Shown here: positions 45,942-54,912 of the stretch, piece after piece
Layout: every line of letters starts with the position of its first letter
Position numbering within the stretch: the first letter of the stretch is position 1
Assembly: GCA_030685015.1 (NCBI GenBank)
Contig: JAUXWS010000041.1
Coordinates: forward strand, 42,478 to 106,477
Reading direction: 5' to 3'
Length of the DNA: 64,000 bases
Origin: a bacterium
GTDB taxonomy: Bacteria > CAIWAD01
The notes under the pieces: generated by a model
Database searches by the model: none
The model's input: the letters and a program-made list of their open reading frames with translations, nothing else
Told to the model about the DNA's origin: nothing
Made by a program: the position numbers and the translations under genes

Positions 45942-48311
45942 ATGAACAAGATGTTTGGCCTCGCCGTCCTGGCGCTCGCCACCGCGGGCCTGGCGGCACA
46001 ACGGGTGCCGGTGGACGGTCGCTTCCCCCTTGTCGAGCGGCACCCGGGCAAGACGGCCTGGCAGTCCTTCAACGTGGACGCTCCTTCCATCGCGGCCGGG
46101 AAGGGCGACGGGAGCACTTTCGTGGATTGGCCCTACGGACAGATTGTCGTGGTGGGCACCAGCCGCTATGATCTCCAGCACAACGGCTCCTACGGCAAGA
46201 TGATCGCCGTCAGCGCCGACGGCGTCAGCCACGGCTCCTTCATGGGCGGCATCAATGTAACAACCGGTCGGCGCGTGAAGGCCTGGTGCGTGAATCCGAA
46301 CCTCACGGTGATTCCCGCCCTCAATGTGACGGCCATCCATTCCGGCTACACCACCCACGCCGTCATCAGCCCCAACCCGCCCAACGGACTGCCTCCCAAC
46401 ATCAGCGTGGTGGGCTTCCACGGCAGCGCCGGCTGCTGGTTCGGCTTTGACTTCGGGGACTGCTCGCTGGCCTTCGTCCTGTACCAGAACACGGAGAACG
46501 CGAACATTGTCTGGCCGCACATCGCCGTGGACTACCGGGACAAGGTGCACATGGTCTCCAGCGAAGCCGGGACGGTGACTCAAGGTGCTGTGTGGTACAA
46601 CGCCAGCAGCAACCTGTCCACCTGGGACGGCGCTTACGCCCAGGTCACCGGCGCCTGCGGCACGATCAGCGCCACCATGACCGCGGCCAAGCATGCCCCT
46701 GGCGCGGCCATCATTTTCGGCCCGGACGCCCTGGCCTCCCCTTCCGTCTATGACGACGCTCTCTTCGGCGCCGGCCAGTGGCACCACGACGTGTTGGTCT
46801 ACGAGGCGCGGGACGCCAACAACAACCTCTTCGCCCGCATCGCCCAGGGCAATCCGCTCAACATCACCAAGTACCACGATCCCGCCTCGACGGCTCCCTT
46901 CCGGGTGGGCGTCTTCGGCTACGCGGACATGGACGCCATCTACGACTCGGCGGAGACCCCCAACCTGCACGTCGCCTGGCCGACGCCCGTCACCTACGCG
47001 GACAGCCTGCTCTTCATCGACCTGGCGGACGACACCTATTACATGACCGAGTTCAGCCACGTGGACTACCACAGCGCCATCTGGCACTACAACGCCACCA
47101 CCGGCCAGTACGGCCACATCGCCGGTTGGCTGACCGCCGACGACGAGGCGGGCGACCTGCCCTATCCCTTCAGCGGCGTCTTCCGCATCAAGGAGGACCG
47201 CGTCCAGCTCGCCCACGACCCGGCCACCGGCCACCTCTATGCCCTGTGGAACGTCTACGACAAGAACGACCGGCGCGCCCCCGGTTCGGACAACAAGCGG
47301 ATGGCCAACGGCGAGCTCTTCATGGCCTGCTCCACCGACAACGGCCTGACCTGGGGCCCGCGCGTCAACATCACCCAGACCCCCAGCCCCGGCTGCGAGT
47401 CCCCCAACTGCTGGAGCGAGACCTACGGCTCCCTGGCCGAGGTGGTGGACAACGGCCACCTGCACCTCAGTTTCATGCTGGACCGGCACGCCGGCTCCTC
47501 CATTCGAAGCTCGGAGGCCCAAGACGGCTCCCTCGAGACGGAGAACAACATCTACTACATGCGCATCCCGGTGACGGATGTGCCGCCCCATGCAGGCACG
47601 CCCTGGAACGCGGCGGGCCACATCGGCCTCAGCCACTACAACAGCCACCGTGGCGCGGTGTGGACCAACGGCGCTCTGGACAGCGTCCTCTATTATGACC
47701 GTATCTGCGTCTTCAACGAGGGCAGCCAGGTCCGCCACCTCCAGCGCCTCACCATGTACCATGACGCACTGGATGTCTTCGGCACGGAGGACCTCTTTTT
47801 CACCTGGGAGGTGAAGCCGGGCGATCCGCTGGCGGACACGGAGTGGATCGTGGACCCCGCCAACGGCGACGATTGGAACGGCGCCCTGGCCCCCAACAGC
47901 ATCCTGCAGGTGCATCTGGGCGTCGGTCGCCAGGGCTTTCCGGTGCGTGAGCATGCCTTCAAGTTCGAGTTCGACGACGGCACCGTGCGCACTTACCGCT
48001 ACGAGTACTATGGTCCCAGTGGCCAAGGCTCACAGGTCGCCTTGATCGACCTGGACGACCTGGACTCCTACCCTCGGCAAGTGCTCTACGTGCGGCTGGA
48101 AGCCCCGCATGTCCGGATCGGCCCGCCGTCGGGCGGACAGGTCCTCCTTCATTGGGATGTGGTTCCAGAGGCCGATTGGTACGAGATCTGGTCGTCCTCG
48201 GACCAGGGCTCAAGCTGGCAGCGGGTGGCGACAACCACCTCAACGCAGTGGACAACAAGCACCGGGGGAAATCTGCAGACCTTGTTCAGAGTCCGCGCCG
48301 GGTCGGAGTGA
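45942..48311 (+). CDS. large secreted protein, paralog A (no sorting module)
   Basis: A 789-residue exported protein. Signal peptide (MFGLAVLALATAGLAA), then a domain shared almost residue for residue with the next gene: DGRFPLVERHPGKTAWQSFN, HIAVDYRDKVHMVSSE, LHVAWPTPVTYADSLLFIDL, STDNGLTWGPRVNITQTPSP. The D-G-L-T-W and similar blades point to a sialidase/BNR-type beta-propeller. Paralog A ends with a fibronectin-like segment (VLLHWDVVPEADWYEIWSSS) instead of the sorting module. GGAGGG precedes the ATG. Substrate unknown. Confidence 0.82.
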   Translation: MNKMFGLAVLALATAGLAAQRVPVDGRFPLVERHPGKTAWQSFNVDAPSIAAGKGDGSTFVDWPYGQIVVVGTSRYDLQHNGSYGKMIAVSADGVSHGSFMGGINVTTGRRVKAWCVNPNLTVIPALNVTAIHSGYTTHAVISPNPPNGLPPNISVVGFHGSAGCWFGFDFGDCSLAFVLYQNTENANIVWPHIAVDYRDKVHMVSSEAGTVTQGAVWYNASSNLSTWDGAYAQVTGACGTISATMTAAKHAPGAAIIFGPDALASPSVYDDALFGAGQWHHDVLVYEARDANNNLFARIAQGNPLNITKYHDPASTAPFRVGVFGYADMDAIYDSAETPNLHVAWPTPVTYADSLLFIDLADDTYYMTEFSHVDYHSAIWHYNATTGQYGHIAGWLTADDEAGDLPYPFSGVFRIKEDRVQLAHDPATGHLYALWNVYDKNDRRAPGSDNKRMANGELFMACSTDNGLTWGPRVNITQTPSPGCESPNCWSETYGSLAEVVDNGHLHLSFMLDRHAGSSIRSSEAQDGSLETENNIYYMRIPVTDVPPHAGTPWNAAGHIGLSHYNSHRGAVWTNGALDSVLYYDRICVFNEGSQVRHLQRLTMYHDALDVFGTEDLFFTWEVKPGDPLADTEWIVDPANGDDWNGALAPNSILQVHLGVGRQGFPVREHAFKFEFDDGTVRTYRYEYYGPSGQGSQVALIDLDDLDSYPRQVLYVRLEAPHVRIGPPSGGQVLLHWDVVPEADWYEIWSSSDQGSSWQRVATTTSTQWTTSTGGNLQTLFRVRAGSE

Positions 48312-48576
48312 GGCCCTTCCTGCTTTGCCGCGAACGGTAGAAGGTGGGCCCGGATACGGCTGACGGAGAGTAGACGGAGGGTGGCGCTTCCGCCAAGCCT
48401 TGACCGGGCGAACTGGCATGTTGATTGCGATAAACTCCCCAGGGTCATGCCCCAGCTTGATTCGTGGCGGGTGAATCGCAACCTTTTACAAGGTGTTAAT
48501 GGAGAGAACTCCAGCCCCCGCCACTTCGGGAGCCGCTGAACACAATCGTCTAAACTCTAAAGGATGCGAGGCAAAC

Positions 48577-51030
48577 ATGCGCAAGACACTTGTATTCGCC
48601 TCCCTGGCACTGGGATCGGCCGCCCTGGCGGCACAACTGGTGCCGGTGGACGGGCGTTTCCCCCTCAGCGAGCGGCACCCGGGCAAGACGGCCTGGCAGT
48701 CCTTCAATGTGGACGCCCCCTCCGTCGCGGCCCAGAAGGGCGACGGGAGCACCTTCGTGGATTGGCCCTACGGACAAAATGTCGTGGTGGGCACCAGCCG
48801 CTATGACTACCAGCACAACGGGTCCTACGGCAAGATGATCGCCGTCAGCACCGACGGCGTCAGCCACGGCTCCTTCATGGGCGGCATCAACGTGTCCACC
48901 GGCCGCCGTGTGCGGGCCTGGTGCGTGAATCCCAATCTCACCGTCGTCCCCGCCGCCGATGTGATGTCCACCCATGCCGGTTACACGACCCACGCCGTCG
49001 CCAGCGCCAACCCGTCCAACGGGATGGCCCCCAACACCGGTGTGGTGGGCTTCCACAGCGGCGCCGGCTCCTGGTTCGGCATGGACTTCGGGGACTGCTC
49101 GCTGGCCTTCAACCTGCTCCAGAACACGGAGAACGCGGACATCCTGTGGCCGCACATCGCCGTGGACTACAACGACAAAGTCCATATGGTGAGCAGCGAC
49201 TCGCGCATCACGGGCGCCTACGTCGACGCCGTGTGGTACAACGCCAGCACGAGCAGCGCCTCCTGGGATGGCACCTATGTCCTGGTCACCAACGCCAGCA
49301 ACACGCTGAGCGCCACCATGACCGCGGCCAAGAATGCGCCGGGGGCGGCCGTCGTTTTCGGACCTGACGCTCCGGCCACGCCCTCCATTTTCTACGACGC
49401 CAGCTACGGCGCCGGCCAGTGGCACCATGACGTGATGGTCTACGAGGCGCGTGACGCGAGCAACAATGTCTTCGCCCGCATCGCCCAGGGCAATCCGCTC
49501 AACATCACCAAGTACCATGATCCCGCCTCGACGGCCCCCTTCCGGGTGGGCGTGTTCGGCTACGCGGACATGGACGCCATCTACGACACGGCGGAGACGC
49601 CCAACCTGCACGTGGCCTGGCCGACGCCCGTGTCTTATGCGGACAGCCTGCTCTTCATCGACCTGGCGGACGACACCTATTACATGACCGAGTTCAGCCA
49701 TGTGGACTACCACAGCTCCATCTGGCACTACAACGCCACCACGGGCCAGTTCGGCCACATTGCCGGCTGGCTGACCGCCGACGACGAGGCGGGCGACCTG
49801 CCCTATCCCTTCAGCGGCGTCTTCCGCATCAAGGAGGACCGCGTCCAGCTGGCCCACGACCCGGCCACCGGTTACCTCTACGCCCTGTGGAACGCCTACG
49901 ACAAGAACGACCGGCGCGCCCCCGGTTCGGACAACAAGCGGATGGCCAACGGTGAGTTCTTCATGGCCTGCTCCGCCGACAATGGCCTGACCTGGGGCCC
50001 GCGCGTCAACATCACCCAGACGCCCAGCCCCGGCTGCGAGTCCCCCAACTGCTGGAGCGAGACCTTCGGCTCCCTGGCCGAGGTGGTGGACAACGGCTAC
50101 CTGCACCTCAGCTTCATGCTGGACCTGCACGCCGGCGCCTCCATCCGCAACTCGAACGACAACGACGGCTCCATCGAGACGGAGAACAACATCTACTACA
50201 TGCGCATCCCGGTGACGGACGTGCCGCCCCATACAGGCACGCCCTGGAACGCCGAGGGCCACATCGGCCTCAGCCACTACAACAGCCACCGCGGCGTGTA
50301 TTGGACCAACGGGGCCCTGGACAGCGTCCTCTATTATGACCGTATCTGTGTCTTCAACGAGGGCAGCCAGGTCCGCCACCTCCAGCGTCTCACCATGTAT
50401 CATGACATGCTGGACGTCTTCGGCACCGCCGACCTCTTCTTCACCTGGGAGGTGAAGCCGGGCGATCCGCTGGCGAACACGGAGTGGATCGTGGACCCGG
50501 CCGACTGCGACGAGTGGAACGGCGCCATGGCTCCCCAAAGCATCCTGCAGGTGCATCTGGGCGTCGGCCGCCAGGGGTTCCCGGTGAGGCAGCACGCCTT
50601 CAAGTTCGAGTTCGATGACGGCACCACCCGCCTCTACCGCTACGAGTACTATGGCCCCAACGCCGAAGGCTCACTGGTCGAGCTGATCGACCTCGAGAAC
50701 CTGGCCCAGTACGAGAGCCAGATCATTTACGAGTGCACCTCGGACTTGGCGGAGCCGGTGGCCCCCGCCTCCTTCGCCCTGGCCCAGAACGTGCCCAACC
50801 CCTTCAATCCGGCGACGGAGATCAGCTTCACGCTGGAGAAGGCCGGACAGGCCAGCCTGAAGGTGCACAACCTGCGCGGCGAGACGGTGGCGACGCTGGT
50901 CAACGGCCAGCTGGGCGCCGGCCGCCATGCCGTGAGCTTCGACGGCAGCCAGCTCTCCAGCGGCGTGTACTTCTACACCCTGGAGGCCGCCGGTACGAGC
51001 GAGACGCGGAAGATGCTGCTGACCAAGTAG
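48577..51030 (+). CDS. large secreted protein, paralog B, with FlgD/T9SS C-terminal module
   Basis: An 817-residue exported protein (signal peptide VFASLALGSAALAA) that is a tandem copy of 45942-48311 over about 720 residues, with the same SADNGLTWGPRVNITQTPSP blade. It then has a C-terminal FlgD-like module with NVPNPFNPATEISFTL, HNLRGETVATLVNG and SSGVYFYTLEA ending KMLLTK, the type used for type IX secretion in FCB bacteria. No T9SS machinery lies in this window. The gene is followed by a strong terminator. Confidence 0.87.
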   Translation: MRKTLVFASLALGSAALAAQLVPVDGRFPLSERHPGKTAWQSFNVDAPSVAAQKGDGSTFVDWPYGQNVVVGTSRYDYQHNGSYGKMIAVSTDGVSHGSFMGGINVSTGRRVRAWCVNPNLTVVPAADVMSTHAGYTTHAVASANPSNGMAPNTGVVGFHSGAGSWFGMDFGDCSLAFNLLQNTENADILWPHIAVDYNDKVHMVSSDSRITGAYVDAVWYNASTSSASWDGTYVLVTNASNTLSATMTAAKNAPGAAVVFGPDAPATPSIFYDASYGAGQWHHDVMVYEARDASNNVFARIAQGNPLNITKYHDPASTAPFRVGVFGYADMDAIYDTAETPNLHVAWPTPVSYADSLLFIDLADDTYYMTEFSHVDYHSSIWHYNATTGQFGHIAGWLTADDEAGDLPYPFSGVFRIKEDRVQLAHDPATGYLYALWNAYDKNDRRAPGSDNKRMANGEFFMACSADNGLTWGPRVNITQTPSPGCESPNCWSETFGSLAEVVDNGYLHLSFMLDLHAGASIRNSNDNDGSIETENNIYYMRIPVTDVPPHTGTPWNAEGHIGLSHYNSHRGVYWTNGALDSVLYYDRICVFNEGSQVRHLQRLTMYHDMLDVFGTADLFFTWEVKPGDPLANTEWIVDPADCDEWNGAMAPQSILQVHLGVGRQGFPVRQHAFKFEFDDGTTRLYRYEYYGPNAEGSLVELIDLENLAQYESQIIYECTSDLAEPVAPASFALAQNVPNPFNPATEISFTLEKAGQASLKVHNLRGETVATLVNGQLGAGRHAVSFDGSQLSSGVYFYTLEAAGTSETRKMLLTK

Positions 51031-51052
51031 GCAGCGCCCCAGACAGCGTACA

Positions 51053-51083
51053 GCGCCCCCGGTCCCCGATCGGGGGCGCTTTT
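51053..51083 (+). terminator. terminator after paralog B
   Basis: GCGCCCCCG (51053-51061) pairs with CGGGGGCGC (51071-51079) and is followed by TTTTC. It ends the transcript 23 bases after the stop codon. Confidence 0.92.
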
Positions 51084-51127
51084 CTTGACAGGCCGCTGGC
51101 GAGCGGGCCGGTGGCGGGAGGAGGTCC

Positions 51128-52252
51128 ATGTTCATCGATCATGTGCGGATCATCGTGCGCAGCGGCAGCGGAGGTGACGGCTGCGTCAGCCTGCACCGCG
51201 CCAAGTACCTGCCCAAGGGCGGGCCGGACGGCGGCGACGGCGGCCGCGGCGGCGACGTGGTGGTGGAGGTGGACGAAGGCCGCATGAACCTGCTGGATTT
51301 CAAGTGGAGCCGCACCTTCGAGGCGGAGAACGGCAAGCCGGGGTCCGGCCGCCTGCGGCGGGGCCGGGGCGGGCGGGACATCGTCATCCACGTGCCGCCC
51401 GGCACCCAGGTGCGCAACGCGGCCACGGGCGCCCTGCTCCTGGACATGACAACGCCGGGCCAGAGCGAGGTTCTGCTCAACGGCGGCCACGGCGGCAAGG
51501 GCAACGCCCGCTTCAAATCCGCCACCCAGCAGACGCCACGCCATGCCACGCCGGGCGGCCCGGGTCAGGAGCTGGAGATCGAGCTGGAGTTGAAGATCCT
51601 GGCCGACGTCGGCCTGGTGGGCTTCCCCAACGCAGGCAAATCCACCCTGCTGGCCGCCCTCAGCGCGGCGCGGCCCAAGGTGGCGGACTATCCCTTCACC
51701 ACCCTGGTGCCCAACATCGGCATCGTGCCTTACGCCGAGTACAAGTCCTTCGCCCTGGCGGACATCCCCGGCCTGATCGAGGGCGCCCACGAGGGCCGTG
51801 GCCTGGGCCACCAGTTCCTGCGCCACGTGGAGCGCTGCCGCCTGCTCATCTATCTGGTGGATGTGAGCGCCGAGGATCCGACTGATCAATTGCGCGTCCT
51901 GCGCGAGGAACTGGCCCGCTACTCGCCGGAACTGGCAGCGCGCCCCTCCCTCGTCGTGCTCAACAAATGCGACGTGACCACGCCCAGCCGCCGGCGCCTC
52001 AAGCTGGACTACGACCTGCTGGTCAGCGCCGCCACCGGCACCCGTCTCAAGTCCCTCACCCGGCGGGTGGGCACCCTGCTCGAAGAACAGGAGGCGCGCC
52101 AGCCGCGCCAGCTCTTCCGACCGCGCCGGGAGGAGAATCCCCCACCCGCGGCGGAGCCGGCTCAGCATCCCGACCAAGCGGCCACGGAGCGCTGGCGCAC
52201 GCCGCCGGAGGATCCTGAGGACACGGCCCGCCGTCGCCGCAAGCGCAAGTGA
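51128..52252 (+). CDS. obgE: GTPase Obg/CgtA
   Basis: A 374-residue GTPase acting in ribosome assembly and stress control. The glycine-rich Obg fold comes first (SGSGGDGCVSLHRAKYLPKG, GGDGGRGGDVV), then G1 GFPNAGKST (165-173), G3 DIPGLIEGAHEG and G4 NKCD. The C-terminal tail is acidic and proline-rich and ends in RRRRKRK. AGGAGG precedes the ATG. Confidence 0.96.
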   Translation: MFIDHVRIIVRSGSGGDGCVSLHRAKYLPKGGPDGGDGGRGGDVVVEVDEGRMNLLDFKWSRTFEAENGKPGSGRLRRGRGGRDIVIHVPPGTQVRNAATGALLLDMTTPGQSEVLLNGGHGGKGNARFKSATQQTPRHATPGGPGQELEIELELKILADVGLVGFPNAGKSTLLAALSAARPKVADYPFTTLVPNIGIVPYAEYKSFALADIPGLIEGAHEGRGLGHQFLRHVERCRLLIYLVDVSAEDPTDQLRVLREELARYSPELAARPSLVVLNKCDVTTPSRRRLKLDYDLLVSAATGTRLKSLTRRVGTLLEEQEARQPRQLFRPRREENPPPAAEPAQHPDQAATERWRTPPEDPEDTARRRRKRK

Positions 52253-52283
52253 CACGAAGGGATCTTGGAAGACGGAGAGGTGG

Positions 52284-52802
52284 ATGGAACTGGTCTACTA
52301 TGCGGCGGCCAGCCTGGACGGCCACATCGCCACCCCGGAGGGCGGGGTGGACTGGCTGTCCCCCTACGAGGGCGGGCAGGACGATTACGGTTACGGCGAC
52401 TTCTACGCCTCGGTGGACTGCCTGGTGATGGGCGGTCGCACCTACCGGCACGCCCTCGGCCTGGGACCCTGGCTCTGGAAGGACAAGGCCACGAGGGTCT
52501 TCACCCGGCAGGCGCTCCATGCGCCACCGCCCGGCGTGGCGGCGGCGCAGGGTTCACCCGGGGAGGTGCTGGCCCACCTTGGGCAGGAGGATCACCACCG
52601 GGCCTGGCTGGTGGGCGGCGGCGAGTTGGCGGCGGCCTGTCTGGCCGAGGGGCTGATCACCGAGCTGATCCTCACCACCGTGCCCGTGGTCCTGGGTGGC
52701 GGCATTCCCCTCTTCGGCGGTGCGGCGGCCGGCGGCCTGGAGCTGGTGTCCAGCCGCGTGCTCGGCCAGGGCCTGGTGCAGAACCGCTATCGCTTCGTGT
52801 GA
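52284..52802 (+). CDS. dihydrofolate reductase/RibD C-terminal-like protein
   Basis: A 172-residue protein of the RibD_C/DHFR superfamily: YYAAASLDGHIATPEGGVDWL at the start, CLVMGGRTYRH in the middle and TVPVVLGGGIPLFGG near the end. Such proteins bind NADPH and reduce unknown pteridine or flavin-like substrates. The gene follows obgE by 31 bases with GGAGAGG upstream. Terminator follows. Confidence 0.87.
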   Translation: MELVYYAAASLDGHIATPEGGVDWLSPYEGGQDDYGYGDFYASVDCLVMGGRTYRHALGLGPWLWKDKATRVFTRQALHAPPPGVAAAQGSPGEVLAHLGQEDHHRAWLVGGGELAAACLAEGLITELILTTVPVVLGGGIPLFGGAAAGGLELVSSRVLGQGLVQNRYRFV

Positions 52803-52844
52803 CAGGACCCGCGCCGTCCCGGCCCTGGAGCCTGCGCGCAACAA

Positions 52845-52876
52845 AGCCCCGACGCCAGACACGCCGGGGCTCCTTT
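52845..52876 (+). terminator. terminator after the DHFR-family gene
   Basis: AGCCCCG (52845-52851) pairs with CGGGGCT (52865-52871), followed by CCTTTTC. The next 200 bases, up to the end of ssb, hold no gene I can see. Confidence 0.8.
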
Positions 52877-53082
52877 TCTCGAGTAGGGGTTCCGTCCAGC
52901 GTGCAGCCTGGCGGACATGGTCGCTTCGCGGTCTTCATCGCACCACCGGGCGCTGGCCTCCGGCCAGGCGGTCCGGCATTCGCGCAGCCTTCTTGCACAT
53001 GCCGCCAGCATGCGCGGCGAAAGCTCCGAAGCACCGGCCTCGACCTGGGCGCCAACCCTATCGACAGCCCTGGGACCAGCGG

Positions 53083-53538
53083 CTAGAAGGGCAGGTCCTC
53101 GTCGTCGGCCATGGCGTCCACCGGGGCCTTTCCGGCCGGCAGGTTGCTCTCGATGCCGGGGGCCGGGCGCTCCTGGCTGGTGGTGCGGTCCACGTTGTCC
53201 CCGCCGCGGTCGGAGCGGCTGTCCAGCATCTGGAAGTTGTCACCCAGGATCTCAGTGGTGTAGACCTTCTGGCCTTCCTTGTTCTCGTAGCTGTCGTAGT
53301 GGATCTTCCCTTCCAGGTAAATGAGCGATCCCTTGCGCAGGTAGTCGCGGGCGATCTCCGCCGGACGGCGGAACAGCACGATGCGGTGCCACTCCGTCTT
53401 CGATGTCAGCTCGCCGTTCTCGTTCTTGCGCCGCTCATCGGTGGCCAGGGAGAAGTGGGCCACGGCAATGCCGGTGGGCGTGGTGCGGAATTCGGGATCC
53501 TTCCCCAGGCGCCCGATCAGCATGACCTTGTTAACCAT
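53083..53538 (-). CDS. ssb: single-stranded DNA-binding protein
   Basis: A 151-residue protein with an OB fold (NKVMLIGRLGKDPEFRTTPT, VAHFSLATDE, EWHRIVLF, YLRKGSLIYLEGKI) and the acidic tip DDEDLPF at its C-terminal end that binds partner proteins. The linker is shorter than in E. coli. The ATG at 53538 has GGAGG upstream and replaces a longer in-frame open stretch. Confidence 0.96.
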   Translation of the reverse strand: MVNKVMLIGRLGKDPEFRTTPTGIAVAHFSLATDERRKNENGELTSKTEWHRIVLFRRPAEIARDYLRKGSLIYLEGKIHYDSYENKEGQKVYTTEILGDNFQMLDSRSDRGGDNVDRTTSQERPAPGIESNLPAGKAPVDAMADDEDLPF

Positions 53539-53749
53539 GTTCGTCCTCCATTCGTGTGGTTGATACGGACGCCGGTGACGGACCGGCGCAGTCAGGCCCG
53601 CCCAACGCCCGGGGCCGGCCATCGGTTTCCAACGAGGGCCTCTGATTCACCCTTGAGTCGAACCCTGTCCCGATTCGCGCACGGTCGGGGTCGCGGCGGC
53701 TGATGGGGATCGTGCCTGTCCTCCCCCTGGAACATAAGGAAGGTGACGC

Positions 53750-54496
53750 TCAGCCGGGCTTGTGCCCCCAGCGCAGGTGGAGGGGCCAGCGCACCAGGCG
53801 GCGCTCCTCCCGCGGCCAGTGGGCGGACAGCTCTTCGGCGCATTCCGCCAGGGGATCCCCCGCCCCGCCCCGCCGCGCCCGGCGCAGAGCCGACCAGGTG
53901 CCCAGATAGCCCAGGTAGTCCGCCCGGTCCAGCTCCCCTTCCATGGTCCAGCTTTCGGTCGGCAGGTCGGGGTAAGGGAAAGGCAGGCCGCGGTAGCCCT
54001 CGTCCACCCAACGCCGCTCCGGCGGCCACCAGGGATCCAGCCGCCGGTGGAGATCGCGCACCAGGCCATCCACTTCGGCATCCACGATGGCCAGCCCATA
54101 GGCCCAAACCGCCAGTAGCCCGCCCGGCCTCAGCGCCCGGTCCGCCTCCTGGTGGAAGCGCCCGTGGTCGAACCAGTGGGCGGCCTGGGCGGCGCAGACG
54201 AGGTCCGCCGCGCCATCGGCCAAACCCGACTCATCCTCCCGGCCCAGCTGGTAATCAACCCGGGGGTGGGACAAGGCTTGGCGCAGCTGGTCGGCACTGG
54301 CGTCGGTGGCGCGCACCCGCTCGAAATGCGCGGCCAACAGGAGGGCGGCCTGGCCGTTGCCTGTCCCCACGTCCCAGGCCAGGCGGTGGTCCGGGGCGGA
54401 CTGGGCCAGGCGCCGGATGAAGGACGCGGGGTAGCTCGGGCGGTAGGCGGAGTAGTCCGGGGCGTGGCCGGAGAAATGGTCGGCGAACTCCTTCAC
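53750..54496 (-). CDS. class I SAM-dependent methyltransferase
   Basis: A 248-residue methyltransferase. Motif I is AWDVGTGNGQAALLLA, followed by RATDASADQLRQA (motif post I) and RPGGLLAVWAYG (motif post III). The opening FADHFSGHAPDYSAYRPSYP is typical of the UbiE-like Methyltransf_11 group of unknown substrate. GTG start at 54496 overlaps the VanZ stop (GTGA); an upstream in-frame stretch is not protein-like. Confidence 0.88.
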   Translation of the reverse strand: MKEFADHFSGHAPDYSAYRPSYPASFIRRLAQSAPDHRLAWDVGTGNGQAALLLAAHFERVRATDASADQLRQALSHPRVDYQLGREDESGLADGAADLVCAAQAAHWFDHGRFHQEADRALRPGGLLAVWAYGLAIVDAEVDGLVRDLHRRLDPWWPPERRWVDEGYRGLPFPYPDLPTESWTMEGELDRADYLGYLGTWSALRRARRGGAGDPLAECAEELSAHWPREERRLVRWPLHLRWGHKPG

Positions 54497-54912
54497 GGGC
54501 GGGCGTCGCGGCGCTCCACGGCCCGGACCAGGGCGACGGCCAGCAGCAGGCCGGCCACATCGGCCAGCCAGTCCCACAGGCTGCAGTCACGGCCCACGAA
54601 GAGCTGGTGGACTTCATCGGTCAGCGCCCAGAGCGCCCCCGGCAGCACCACGCCCAGCAGCAGGGCGGACAGGGCGGAGCCGGTCCGTGCCTGGATGCGC
54701 GGCAGCCAGCGGCGCCGCCCCACCAGCCAGAGGGCCGATCCCAGCCCCAGGTATTCCAGCAGGTGGAGCAGCTTGTCGTAGCTGAAGATGCCCAGATCAG
54801 GGAACTCGGCAGGAGGGATGGAGCTGCCCAGCCAGATGGCGGCCAGCACCAGCCCCAGGGCGCACCACTCCGCCCACGGCGGCATGCGGTCGAGGCGGGC
54901 GGCCAGGCTCAT
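54493..54912 (-). CDS. VanZ-family membrane protein
   Basis: A 139-residue protein with four membrane helices and VanZ signatures: YDKLLHLLEYLGLG, and DEVHQLFVGRDCSLWDWLADVAG. VanZ proteins are best known for teicoplanin tolerance, but most members have no proven function. It overlaps its neighbours on both sides by four bases. Confidence 0.9.
   Translation of the reverse strand: MSLAARLDRMPPWAEWCALGLVLAAIWLGSSIPPAEFPDLGIFSYDKLLHLLEYLGLGSALWLVGRRRWLPRIQARTGSALSALLLGVVLPGALWALTDEVHQLFVGRDCSLWDWLADVAGLLLAVALVRAVERRDARP

Noticed and set aside
45681..50595. Two minus-strand frames of 781 and 681 codons opposite the tandem secreted genes
   Set aside because: They resemble each other only because the sense genes are duplicates; they hold no signal peptide or known motif.
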